Of a stretch of 39,867 nt of DNA, positions 32,261 through 39,867 are shown piece by piece (within the stretch, counting starts at the first letter, position 1; each line of letters opens with the position of its first letter). The notes below the pieces were generated by a model. The model worked only from the letters and a program-made list of their open reading frames with translations, was not told the origin of the DNA and did not search any database. The stretch comes from Candidatus Hydrogenedentota bacterium (GTDB lineage Bacteria; Hydrogenedentota; Hydrogenedentia; Hydrogenedentales; SLHB01). Made by a program: the position numbers and the translations under genes. Location of the stretch: the NCBI GenBank assembly GCA_903925285.1, contig CAIYET010000136.1:1-39867 (forward strand). The letters are read 5' to 3'.

Positions 32261-34117
32261 TTACTTCTCGTGCAGGTTCTTCAATGCCTCGGCAGCGCGC
32301 GCGTTTCCCGGATCGCGGCGCAACGCCTGGTTGTAGGCTTCGCGTGCATCTGCGGGCTTGCCGAGTTGGGTGTACACGTAGCCGATGTTGCACCACGGCG
32401 GATCGTTCGGTTCGAGCGCGAGCGCGCGCCGGTATTGCGCCAGCGCCGCCTCGAATTGACCCGACATGGCGAACGCGCTGCCGAGATTGTTGTACCCGCC
32501 CGCTCGATTCGGATCGAGTTTGAGCGTTTCCTGGAAGGCCTTTACGGCCTCGTCATATCGTTTCAACCGCGCAAGGGCGATCCCGAGGTTGTACTGCGTA
32601 TCGGGCAGGTTGGCGTCCATTTTCAGCGCCTTGCGGTAAGACGCGACCGCGTCCTCGACTCGGCCCAAGCCCATGTATGCGTTGCCGAGATTGTAATGCA
32701 GCGTCGCGTCGTTGGGATCGAGTGCCACGGCGCGGCTGCAATGTTCGACGGCCTTGTCGTATTGCTTGCGCTCATCGGCATAGGCGACGCCAAGCCCTTT
32801 GTGCGCGCGGTAGTTGTCCGGCTCGACGAGCAACGAATGTTCGAACATGACGATCGTGTCGCGCCACGTTCTCGTCTGAACATAGGTCCGCACGCCCAGC
32901 GCCACGAGGATCGCAAACGCCACGCAGGCCGCGATGCGGGCGTGTTGGCGTATCGACGGCAGCAACAGCCACGTGACCGCAACGAAGACGCCAATATGCG
33001 GGATGTAGGTGTAACGGTCCGCGAGGGCTTGATCGCCGACTTGGACGATGCCGATCACGGGCACAAGCGTGCCCAGGTACCAAAGCCAACCCACGATCGC
33101 GTACGGATGCCGCCGCCAATACGCAACGGCCGCCGCCGTGATCGCGATCAGCACCGCCGAGGCCAGGAACGGCTGCCACAGCGGAATGGCCGCGCGCAGA
33201 TGCGGATAGAACACGCCCAAGTGCGCCGGCCACGCGGTCATAACGAGGTAACGCACGTATGCAACCGGCACGTTGGCGAGCCGGGCCCAAACGGGGATCG
33301 CGTCGATGGTCACGACGCCGCCGCCGGAGCGTTGCACGAGGAACGTGATTAGGCTCGATGCGGCAGCGAGTGCGAAGAGCGGAACTTTTTCGAGAAGGAG
33401 GCGAAAGAAGGAAGAAGGTGTGGCGGACCGCACTTCGTACCGCCGTAACGGCCAGTAGTCGAGCAGAAGCAACGCGGCGGGCAAGGTCACAAGCATTGGT
33501 TTCGCAGTCAATCCGAGCGCAAACAACACGGCGGTCAGCGTCATTCGCAAAACGACGGGACGCCGCACATACCACGTGTACGCGGCCATCGTCAGGATCC
33601 AGAGGCATCCGCTCAACACGTCTTTGCGCTCGGAAATCCATGCGACCGATTCGACATGCAACGGGTGCAGCGCGAACAGCGCCGCCACCCACGCGCTCGC
33701 CCACATCTCCTTGGTCATGGCGCGCAATACGAGAAACAACAGCGCACCGTTCAACGCATGGAAGAGCGCGTTGACGATGTGATGCGCGCCGGGGCGCGCG
33801 CCGAACAGCGACACGTCCAGTTGCAGCGATATCCACGTCAACGGATGCCAGTTGCACACCGCGTCCGTCGTCAGCGCCCACCGTAGGCCCGCCCCGGTCA
33901 ATCCCGAAAGAACCTGCGGATTGCGGTAGACATACGCGCCGTCATCGAAGTTCACAAAGTCGAACCACGCCGTCTGGACGTACGGCGCCAGCCCAACTGC
34001 AAACAGCGCCACGCACAGCGCCGCAATCGGCCACGGATTCGTCTTTGCTACAGACTGCACAGGCGCCGTAGGCGGGGCTTGTTTCGCTGGTTTCGTTTTT
34101 GCGGGTTTTCGCGCCAT
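32261..34117 (-). CDS. TMTC-like multi-spanning membrane glycosyltransferase with TPR repeats (copy 1)
   Basis: About 618 residues. The N-terminal 400 residues hold many membrane helices of the GT-C type. The first extracellular loop has 'DFVNFDDGAYVYRNPQV', with the paired Asp expected at the active site, followed by 'NWHPLTWISLQLD', 'HHIVNALFHALN' and 'PLHVESVAWISERKDVL'. This pattern matches eukaryotic TMTC O-mannosyltransferases and their bacterial relatives. The C-terminal third is TPR repeats ('AHKGLGVAYADERKQYDKA', 'LHYNLGNAYMGLGRVEDA' and others). It probably transfers a sugar to exported proteins, with TPRs gripping the acceptor. The start at 34117 has GAGG 6 bases upstream; the track's upstream TTG is unlikely. 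A paralog (34498-36765) is next. Confidence 0.85.
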   Translation of the reverse strand: MARKPAKTKPAKQAPPTAPVQSVAKTNPWPIAALCVALFAVGLAPYVQTAWFDFVNFDDGAYVYRNPQVLSGLTGAGLRWALTTDAVCNWHPLTWISLQLDVSLFGARPGAHHIVNALFHALNGALLFLVLRAMTKEMWASAWVAALFALHPLHVESVAWISERKDVLSGCLWILTMAAYTWYVRRPVVLRMTLTAVLFALGLTAKPMLVTLPAALLLLDYWPLRRYEVRSATPSSFFRLLLEKVPLFALAAASSLITFLVQRSGGGVVTIDAIPVWARLANVPVAYVRYLVMTAWPAHLGVFYPHLRAAIPLWQPFLASAVLIAITAAAVAYWRRHPYAIVGWLWYLGTLVPVIGIVQVGDQALADRYTYIPHIGVFVAVTWLLLPSIRQHARIAACVAFAILVALGVRTYVQTRTWRDTIVMFEHSLLVEPDNYRAHKGLGVAYADERKQYDKAVEHCSRAVALDPNDATLHYNLGNAYMGLGRVEDAVASYRKALKMDANLPDTQYNLGIALARLKRYDEAVKAFQETLKLDPNRAGGYNNLGSAFAMSGQFEAALAQYRRALALEPNDPPWCNIGYVYTQLGKPADAREAYNQALRRDPGNARAAEALKNLHEK

Positions 34118-34210
34118 GCTCATCCTCAAACAGCCATTCTAAATTCTGACTCATCCTAATTTAGTGTACTTCTCCTTCGCTTTTACGGAAAATTATCATT
34201 TCGATTCGGT

Positions 34211-34426
34211 TTCCCCGAAGGGGAAGAACATGAATAGCCGTGGGTGGCAACCCACGGATACAAAACCGACATCCATCGACCCTGAAGGGGGCGCACTATG
34301 TCAATATTATTGTTAATAAAGGTCGACATCGTGCTCCTTGTGCGACCCCTTCAGGGTCGGTGGTTAAGCATTTGTACCCGTGGGTTGCCACCCACGGCTA
34401 TTCTTGTTCTTCCCCTCCGGGGAAAT
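34211..34426. repeat. 215-bp palindromic element between the two TMTC-like genes
   Basis: The outer arms, reading CCCCGAAGGGGAAGAACA on the left (from 34213) and TGTTCTTCCCCTCCGGGG on the right (to 34422), are near-perfect inverted copies. They continue inward through the GCCGTGGGTGG blocks that flank 34240-34260 and 34378-34400. A second nested inversion is CGACCCTGAAGGGG (34278 on) against CCCCTTCAGGGTCG (34346 on). The centre is AT-rich. Nothing codes here; the 63-64 aa track ORFs are typical spurious translations of such elements. It occupies the middle of a 380-bp gap. Confidence 0.85.
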
Positions 34427-34497
34427 TGCGTTGACGCGATAACTTTCCAAAAGCGTGGAGCTCTGATAAAGTACGCCAAATCCGGATGAGCCCCAAG

Positions 34498-36765
34498 CTA
34501 TCGTTTCTTGCCGAGATAACTGTCGATGTTCTTCAACGCTTCGTTGGCGCGCGCGTTGCCCGGCTCGAGCGCAAGCGCTTTGAGGAACGGGTCCCGCGCG
34601 GCATCGGGCTTGTTTTGCCGGGCGAGCGAGAATCCCAAACCGATCCACGCCTCGATACTACGCGAGTTCAACGCCGCCGCCTTCCCGTATGCGTCCCCGG
34701 CCGGGGCCAGCTCGCCGAGTTCAGTCAACGCATGACCCAGATTAAGATATGCATCGCTGTTGTTCGGCTGACGCCGCGCCGATTCGCGAAACTGTTCGGC
34801 GGCCTCGCGCAGCCGCCCTTGTACCGCGAACGCGTTGCCAAGATTGACCCGTGCGTCGCTGAAATCGGGATTCAGTTTCAGCGCTTCCTCGTAATACGCC
34901 GCAGCCTCCGCATACTTCTTCGAGTCGGCCAACGCATTGCCCTGCTTGAAATATTCGTCCGCGTTGGCCAGTTTCGGCACGGCAACCGCCGGACGCCGCG
35001 TCGCCTCCTCCTTTTCGAGCGATTCCGCGAGGTTGCGCGCGGGCGCGTGACGCGGACTAATCCGAACGGCATCGCGCGCGTGGCGCAACGCCTCATCGAA
35101 GCGGTTCAGCCGTTGCAGCGTCAGTGCGAGGTTGTACTGGGCGTCCGCGTCTTCGGGATGAATCTCGACCGCTTTACTATAATGGCTGGCGGCCTCCTCC
35201 ATCTTGCCGAGCGAGAAATAGGCCACGCCTAGATCGTTCTCGATATCGCCGTGATTCGGGTGGCCCGCTGCGAATTGAAGCGCCTGCTCGTACTCCTTGA
35301 TGGCCGCCTCGCATTCGTTTTTCTCGTAATAAATAAGGCCAATATAAATTCGCGCGGCAACATAACTGTTGCGGAGCTTCACGGCTTCCTGGAAATGCGT
35401 CAACGCCTCGTCGTTACGACCCGCCCGCTTCAAGGCTATCCCGAGATTGTAATGCACGAAATCGTTGTTGCTCGTGGCGCGCAACGCTTGCTCGAACAAC
35501 GCGATGTTGTCGCGCCAACACGCCGTTGTCGCAAACGCGCAGACCGCATACGCAACGACGACCGCGACACCCAGCGCAACCGGCCCGAACGCCGGCAACC
35601 ACTTCGCGCGCGTTCGGAGCCACGCCGCGAAATCGTGCGCGCCCCACACGGCCATCACGAACAGTCCAACAATCGGCAGATACATGTAGCGATCCGCGAT
35701 GGATTGAGAACCGACCTGGACGATCCCGATGACCGGCACTAACGTGCCCAGGAACCATAGCCAGCCCACGGCAAGGTAACGCTTCTCGCGGGCGCCGCGC
35801 CAGACCAACGCCGATACGACCAAAAGCGCAAGCGCCGCCGCCAAGATGCTCCACCACCGCATCTCCGCGCCAAGGTGTGGGTAGTACACAGCCAGGTTCG
35901 ACGGCCAGACGGCCTTCGATGCATAACGCAGATACGCCACGAAGACATTGCCCAACCGTTGGAATGGCGGTAGCGCCTCGAGCGTCCGCATCGCACCGCC
36001 ACGCTGTTGCACGACGAACGTGATCACGCTCGACGCGAGCGACAACGCGAACAACGGCAGCTTTTCGAGAATAGGCCGCCAGAAACGCATACTGGGTGAC
36101 GACCGTAAAGCGGCCTTTCCCTGCTTCTTGCCTCCTCGTGGAGCCGACTCCGCGACATCGAAACGCCCGAGCGGCCAATAATCCAGCAGCAGGAGCACGC
36201 ACGGAAGCGTGACGACCATCGGCTTCGCAGTCAGACCCAGCAAGAAGAAACCCGCGACGAGCAAATACCGGAGCACCCCGGGCTTGCGCGTGTACCAAAC
36301 GTACCCCCCCATCGCGGCGATCCAAAAAAACGCGCTCAACACGTCTTTGCGCTCGGCAATCCACGCGACCGACTCGACGTGCAACGGGTGTACCGCGAAC
36401 AACGCCGCCAACAGAAGACTCCGCTCCGTCGCACCCGTCATCGCGCGAAAGACTAGGAACAACAGCACGGAATTGATCGCGTGGAAAAGCACGTTGACCA
36501 TGTGATGGTAGCCAACGTTCATGCCGAAGATCTGGCAATCCAACATGTGCGAGAGCCACGTCAGCGGATGCCAGTTCGCAACCGCACCCGTCGTCATCGC
36601 CCACGCAAAACCCGGCCACGTCAGCCCATCCTGCACGCGGAGGTTCTTTACAACGTAGTCGTCGTCATCGAGCACCGAGAAACCGTGGCGCGCGGTTTGC
36701 GCGTAAATGCCGAAAACAAGCGCCGCCAGCAAAAGGCTGAACAGCACCAAACGCCACATCCGCAT
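34498..36765 (-). CDS. TMTC-like multi-spanning membrane glycosyltransferase with TPR repeats (copy 2)
   Basis: About 755 residues, a paralog of the 32261-34117 gene. It shares 'FSVLDDDDYVVKNLRVQDG', 'NWHPLTWLSHMLDCQIFG', 'HHMVNVLFHAINSVLLFLV', 'PLHVESVAWIAERKDVLSA' and 'GTLVPVIGIVQVGSQ'. A longer TPR tail follows, about nine units in two blocks separated by a charged Ala/Arg/Glu linker ('LEKEEATRRPAVAV'). The first loop is more acidic (DDDD) than in copy 1. The predicted role is the same: polyprenol-dependent sugar transfer to exported proteins. The start at 36765 is a best guess because no strong Shine-Dalgarno exists; an in-frame GTG lies slightly upstream. The two paralogs are in the same orientation. 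Confidence 0.85.
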   Translation of the reverse strand: MRMWRLVLFSLLLAALVFGIYAQTARHGFSVLDDDDYVVKNLRVQDGLTWPGFAWAMTTGAVANWHPLTWLSHMLDCQIFGMNVGYHHMVNVLFHAINSVLLFLVFRAMTGATERSLLLAALFAVHPLHVESVAWIAERKDVLSAFFWIAAMGGYVWYTRKPGVLRYLLVAGFFLLGLTAKPMVVTLPCVLLLLDYWPLGRFDVAESAPRGGKKQGKAALRSSPSMRFWRPILEKLPLFALSLASSVITFVVQQRGGAMRTLEALPPFQRLGNVFVAYLRYASKAVWPSNLAVYYPHLGAEMRWWSILAAALALLVVSALVWRGAREKRYLAVGWLWFLGTLVPVIGIVQVGSQSIADRYMYLPIVGLFVMAVWGAHDFAAWLRTRAKWLPAFGPVALGVAVVVAYAVCAFATTACWRDNIALFEQALRATSNNDFVHYNLGIALKRAGRNDEALTHFQEAVKLRNSYVAARIYIGLIYYEKNECEAAIKEYEQALQFAAGHPNHGDIENDLGVAYFSLGKMEEAASHYSKAVEIHPEDADAQYNLALTLQRLNRFDEALRHARDAVRISPRHAPARNLAESLEKEEATRRPAVAVPKLANADEYFKQGNALADSKKYAEAAAYYEEALKLNPDFSDARVNLGNAFAVQGRLREAAEQFRESARRQPNNSDAYLNLGHALTELGELAPAGDAYGKAAALNSRSIEAWIGLGFSLARQNKPDAARDPFLKALALEPGNARANEALKNIDSYLGKKR

Positions 36766-36904
36766 GCTCGGGTTTGCGCTTTCCACAAAACATCCTGTAC
36801 CGTCTCGAAAAATGCGGACTGTGCCAAGCAAGCACCGTCCGCAAGTCAGACAAGACTAATCACCATTTCTTCGTTTCTCGAACCCGCCAAGTATCCGGCG
36901 TCGC

Positions 36905-37225
36905 ATGGGGAATGTCAAGCAGAAGATCGATGCGACAGATCGGTTGGCAGGCGAGGTCGCACATGACTTCAACAAACCGCTACCCAAAATGGAGATTCCG
37001 TGTGGAACGGAAACAATCTTGTTCGCCGAAGACGAACAGTTGCTTCGCAATCTGGGCAAACAGATCCGCCCCAGCGGCGGATATCGGATACTGGCCACCA
37101 AAGACGGGCATGAGGCGTTTGGCCTTTATCCCAATAGGGCTATCCGCTTGACTCCGGCAACCACAACATGCCGTGTGTGTGACTCACAGAGGCAGGCGGA
37201 GAACCCTCGGTTACCTTGGAGTTGA
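36905..37225 (+). pseudogene. remnant of a hybrid histidine kinase (HisKA fragment joined to receiver fragment)
   Basis: The 106-codon ORF begins 'KQKIDATDRLAGEVAHDFN', which is the phospho-His helix of sensor kinases (consensus 'AGGVAHDFNNLL'). After three residues it jumps to 'LPKMEIPCGTETILFAEDE', the linker and first strand of a C-terminal receiver domain. The rest of HisKA and the whole HATPase are missing. The receiver dies out after 'YRILATKDGHEAFGLY', before the phospho-acceptor Asp. It is therefore a gene with one internal and one 3' deletion. It can neither bind ATP nor accept phosphate. There is no Shine-Dalgarno before the ATG. The sequence is still recognisable, so the loss is fairly recent. 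Confidence 0.7.
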
Positions 37226-37389
37226 TTTGCTGCTGCGAGACACCGCAAGGCCGTTGCTTCCGCGCATTAACCGGGATAGGACTGACGGTGGATCGTAACC
37301 CTTCTCCTCCGACCAGAGGCTGATGCTGTCCCTGAGAGTCGCATTGGCACGCGAATAACTGCCCCTGGTTCATCCTCTGGTTACCCTGT

Positions 37390-39030
37390 CTACCTGTCAG
37401 GCCCCCCCGGTAGCCTTTCTTCTGCCAGGCGTTTCCAGGCATAGCCTGTCGTAAAGCTGCTGTAAACAAGGTCAAGGAGGTACCGTGGTACACTCTTTGC
37501 CTCTGCTGTCCCCAAGAGACCGGCAAATCGGGATTTGAGGGAGCTCTGGGCGCCTGCGTCACGCCAGCGGACAAAATAGAAACAGGACTCGGCCATGTCC
37601 GTGGCGTCGCCAAGAAGCTCAAGGATGGGTTTTGTTTTCCACCGAAATGACGCCCGCCAGATGAATCTCGGATGCTGGTGGGTAAGTATCTCGCGACGGA
37701 CATCTGCCTGCATTTTCGAACCAACTCGAAATTGCTTCTTGTATTCATTCACCAATATCAGGTGTATATCCCAGTAGTAGTCCTTCTGTTCCTTGTCATT
37801 CAGGTTCTCGAAGACAGATCGCAGGATCTGGTCCAAGGGGAAAACACTTCTGATGATGTCCTCGTACTTTACGCGGATCTTTCCGTAGAGAGGAACGACT
37901 ATCGCTTCAAGCTTGAAGGGGGTCGGATCATTCTCGTTCCTCCAATGCCCTCTCGTCACGATTGGGCTGCCGACCTCGCTGGCAACCTCAATCGCAGCAA
38001 ACGGTGCGATTTGATCATCGTGAACGAAGAGCCGACAAATCCGAGAAGCGATGGTTTGGGGTAGATCACTATGGGCGTGGTGAAGAATGTCGCCACTCAT
38101 CTCAAAGCCCACGACCGTAACGGCATGACGACCAAGCCCGTCAATCTTACCACAAAGAATAACTGGAAGACCCATGGCGAGATAGCCGTGGACGTAACCG
38201 AGGGCTATGCCCATATTCCTGAGCTCGTTCGATTTTTTCAGATGTTCGGGCAGTTCCGAATCATCTTTGCGCTTCTCCGCTATGTCAAAAACCTCTGGCT
38301 CCAACCCGGCGCACACAATGGCGGCGCACATCTCTTCCACCGAGAGGCCTGTCGAGGGAAAAGGACGACCGCCGAGAGAACTTGCATGCTGGGTAATTTT
38401 CGCGGGCCTCAGGGGGGAAATCCCAAAAAGGACAGATAGCTTCTGGAAGGCACACCAGAGGGATACCGTGGCGCATGCCGCAACGACGGTATCTTGCTGT
38501 TGAAACGCCAAAGTTCCACGGATTTTCAGAGGAATGCCAAAAAGATTCGCGTCATAGTCACGCGTGGCTCGATACTGGACTCCGTTCGTCGCAGGCGGGT
38601 ACGGAAGGATCACCGTTCGACCAATTATGGCTCTTGGGAGAGGCCGTGTAACGCAGAAACCGCAGTAACAAGCTTGAAGCTGCTCCTCGGCCTCGCGACG
38701 AGCCTTGTCAGTGTCCCCTGCCAACGCCGTGTTCAGGAGGCTTTCAACGTTCTTGTCGTCTCCCCTAAAGAAGTGCAGGCGTCTGCACCGGTTCCTATAC
38801 TGCGCGAAGCAACGTACATGGAAGGAGGCAAAGTCTTCCATGTAATCCCCATCTACATAGTCATCCTCAATGACAATAGTCAGGACGCCGCATTTTCCAA
38901 GATATGCGAACAATTCCTTCGCTTGATGAACAGAGTGAACTGTTTCGGGTGGACAGTGTTCATTGGCAAGAACAGCATAGAATACCTCCTCTGAAAAGAC
39001 AACACACCTCACCGCTGAAGTACTAGGCAT
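37390..39030 (-). CDS. uncharacterised protein with peptidase C39-like (papain-fold) domain
   Basis: A 546-residue soluble protein. The central part resembles papain-fold C39-like peptidases: 'FQQQDTVVAACATVSLWCAF' holds the Gln and candidate nucleophile Cys (C186), and 'GLGRHAVTVVGF' the catalytic His (H302). 'FVHDDQIAPFA' (about 335-345) offers the third residue. It is preceded by 'YCGFCVTRPLPRAIIGRTV', a segment that recurs before this domain in related proteins as far as I recall. The N-terminal 115 and C-terminal 200 residues are unrecognised. No signal peptide or membrane segment is seen, so it is likely cytoplasmic and might cut or sense a protein. The start lacks a good Shine-Dalgarno and lies 19 bases after the 57-aa ORF, probably in one operon. 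Base composition looks lower in GC than the left 36 kb, hinting at acquisition. Confidence 0.7.
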   Translation of the reverse strand: MPSTSAVRCVVFSEEVFYAVLANEHCPPETVHSVHQAKELFAYLGKCGVLTIVIEDDYVDGDYMEDFASFHVRCFAQYRNRCRRLHFFRGDDKNVESLLNTALAGDTDKARREAEEQLQACYCGFCVTRPLPRAIIGRTVILPYPPATNGVQYRATRDYDANLFGIPLKIRGTLAFQQQDTVVAACATVSLWCAFQKLSVLFGISPLRPAKITQHASSLGGRPFPSTGLSVEEMCAAIVCAGLEPEVFDIAEKRKDDSELPEHLKKSNELRNMGIALGYVHGYLAMGLPVILCGKIDGLGRHAVTVVGFEMSGDILHHAHSDLPQTIASRICRLFVHDDQIAPFAAIEVASEVGSPIVTRGHWRNENDPTPFKLEAIVVPLYGKIRVKYEDIIRSVFPLDQILRSVFENLNDKEQKDYYWDIHLILVNEYKKQFRVGSKMQADVRREILTHQHPRFIWRASFRWKTKPILELLGDATDMAESCFYFVRWRDAGAQSSLKSRFAGLLGTAEAKSVPRYLLDLVYSSFTTGYAWKRLAEERLPGGPDR

Positions 39031-39049
39031 GGGGATTTCTGAAGAGTAG

Positions 39050-39223
39050 TCAGTATGTCACACGCATTCGCAACGTGTCAACGCTCACACATCCTGCCTG
39101 ATCGAGCCAGCGCATTCGCTCCGCGAAGTCCTTAAATGCACCCTGAAGACGTTCCTGCATTTTCTCCTCGGTCGCCGGGACAATCACCAAGCCCGCAACA
39201 CCCTCATCTTCTTCTTCTGGCAT
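39050..39223 (-). CDS. 57-aa small protein, not in the ORF track
   Basis: The minus-strand ORF begins MPEEEDEGVAGLVIVPATEE and ends 'DTLRMRVTY'. It has an ideal Shine-Dalgarno (AAGGAG, 7 bases before ATG) and a promoter 44 bases further up. The protein is acidic at the N-terminus, then an amphipathic helix ('KMQERLQGAFKDFAERMRWL'). No family recognised. It precedes the C39-like peptidase gene by 19 bases. It could be a propeptide-like inhibitor, an antitoxin or a substrate of that peptidase; this is speculation. Confidence 0.6.
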   Translation of the reverse strand: MPEEEDEGVAGLVIVPATEEKMQERLQGAFKDFAERMRWLDQAGCVSVDTLRMRVTY

Positions 39224-39266
39224 AATAGGTCTCCTTCCACGAATACCCTCTACATCACATATCGAA

Positions 39267-39295
39267 CTTTTACCATATCAACACGCAATTGTCAA
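39267..39295 (-). promoter_or_regulatory. promoter of the 57-aa / peptidase operon
   Basis: On the minus strand a perfect TTGACA (39295-39290) and TAAAAG (39272-39267) are separated by 17 bases, in a visibly AT-rich stretch 44 bases before the ATG at 39223. Confidence 0.55.
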
Positions 39296-39347
39296 CAGGA
39301 ATTAGGTCGTTGCAGTATTTTTTCGATATCTGCCGATCACAACCGTA

Positions 39348-39381
39348 AACCCCGCAGTCCACTTTCGTGAACTGCGGGGTT
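39348..39381 (-). terminator. terminator hairpin after the rRNA operon
   Basis: On the minus strand AACCCCGCAGT, then TCAC, loop GAAA, GTGG and ACTGCGGGGTT form a stem of about 15 bp with one mismatch, ending with TTT. It is 10 bases after the 5S 3' end. Confidence 0.75.
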
Positions 39382-39390
39382 CTCAAAATA

Positions 39391-39508
39391 AGCCGGCGAC
39401 GACCTACTCTCCCACCCAGTTGCCCGGGCAGTACCATGGGCGCTGGTGGGCTTAACTACCGTGTTCGGAATGGGAACGGGTGTGACCCCACCGCTATAGC
39501 CACCGGCA
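39391..39508 (-). rRNA. rrf: 5S ribosomal RNA
   Basis: The minus-strand sequence starts TGCCGGTGGCTATAGCGG, includes the conserved CCCATTCCGAACACGG loop and ends GTAGGTCGTCGCCGGC, so the terminal stem GCCGG/CCGGC closes correctly. Length is about 118 nt. It lies about 95 bases downstream of the 23S 3' end, the usual order, with no tRNA in between. Confidence 0.95.
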
Positions 39509-39603
39509 AAAACCTGTGACAGCGAACGCAAGGATAACGCAAACAACCGCATTTCAAGCGCGTGATGATGGCGCGGCACGCCTATTGCATACGTGCCGCA
39601 ATG

Positions 39604-39867
39604 TTAGGCCAAGCCTCACGAGCGATTAGTACTGGTAAGCTGAACGCCTCGCGGCGCTTACACCTCCAGCCTATCAACCAGGTAGTCTTCCTGGGCTCTT
39701 TAGGGGTCTTACGACCCTGGGAGATCTTATCTTTGGATGGGTTTCGTGCTTAGATGCTTTCAGCGCTTATCCCTTCCGGACATAGCTACCCGGCGCTGCC
39801 ACTGGCGTGACAACCGGAACACCATAGGTCCGTCCACCCCGGTCCTCTCGTACTAAGGGCAGATTCC
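39604..39867 (-). rRNA. rrl: 23S ribosomal RNA, 3' end (partial)
   Basis: The minus strand holds the well-conserved 23S 3' region: 'CAGTACTAATCG' near the end, 'GGATAAGCGCTGAAAGCATC', and 'AGTACGAGAGGACC' (sarcin-ricin loop) at the window edge. The gene continues beyond the window. The exact 3' end is approximate. Track ORF 39562-39753 is antisense noise over it. Confidence 0.95.

Noticed and set aside
34240-34489. Two plus-strand ORFs of 63-64 aa
   Set aside because: They translate the 215-bp palindrome; similar spurious ORFs arise wherever such elements occur.
37140-37748. 202-aa minus-strand ORF
   Set aside because: It overlaps the 3' part of the peptidase gene in another frame and has no recognisable start signal or domain.
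39337-39753. ORFs of 80 and 63 aa near the right end
   Set aside because: They lie over the 5S and 23S rRNA genes.

Overview
The window is GC-rich bacterial chromosome. It carries the 3' end of a 23S gene plus a 5S gene at the right edge and a tRNA-Ser near 14 kb. The gene content suggests an environmental heterotroph of the Planctomycetes / Verrucomicrobia / Hydrogenedentes type. Pointers are a DUF1559-type pseudopilin, a GH172 (DUF2961) protein, a GH29 fucosidase, a Tat-exported Gfo/Idh/MocA oxidoreductase, a SUMF1-like protein, two TMTC-like TPR membrane proteins and many short palindromic intergenic repeats. The lineage is an inference from these families; no 16S gene is in view.

Layout. 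0.1-4.4 kb: a GT39-like membrane glycosyltransferase, a small exported protein with its own promoter and terminator, a DegT-family sugar aminotransferase and a small lipoprotein. 4.4-9.3 kb (minus): four genes joined by ATGA stop/start overlaps, namely a lipoprotein, ResB, a CcsA-type cytochrome c synthase subunit and a GH172 protein. 9.4-13.4 kb: a SUMF1-like protein, a broken or orphan ORF, a GH29 alpha-L-fucosidase bracketed by heptamer-repeat hairpins, and a stand-alone RlpA-like protein. 13.4-20.9 kb: a palindromic repeat element, tRNA-Ser(CGA), an ABC exporter, an unannotated 49-aa ORF, an HD-GYP protein, a large glycosidase-like protein and a pseudopilin. 21-24.8 kb: a double-rubredoxin NAD(P)H oxidoreductase and rubrerythrin (peroxide defence), then a Tat-exported Gfo/Idh/MocA protein. 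24.8-28.2 kb: a SWIM-SNF2 helicase, a DUF2188 protein and a TIR/deoxyribosyltransferase-like protein, which form a possible defence cassette. 28.2-36.8 kb (minus): a GT2-TPR protein, a small protein, a HEAT-like lipoprotein, L-rhamnose isomerase and two TMTC-like proteins separated by a 215-bp palindrome. 36.9-39.3 kb: a wrecked hybrid histidine kinase, then a 57-aa ORF and a C39-like cysteine peptidase of unknown function. 39.4 kb to the end: 5S and 23S rRNA (minus).

How the genes fit together. GH29, L-rhamnose isomerase, GH172 and the 762-aa glycosidase-like protein fit use of deoxysugar-rich polysaccharides. GT39, DegT, GT2 and the TMTC-like proteins fit surface glycosylation. ResB/CcsA mature c-type cytochromes. 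The rubredoxin fusion and rubrerythrin would reduce peroxide with NAD(P)H electrons.

The best candidates for something new are the helicase / DUF2188 / TIR-like cassette and the 57-aa plus peptidase pair. Both are inferences from motifs and gene order.
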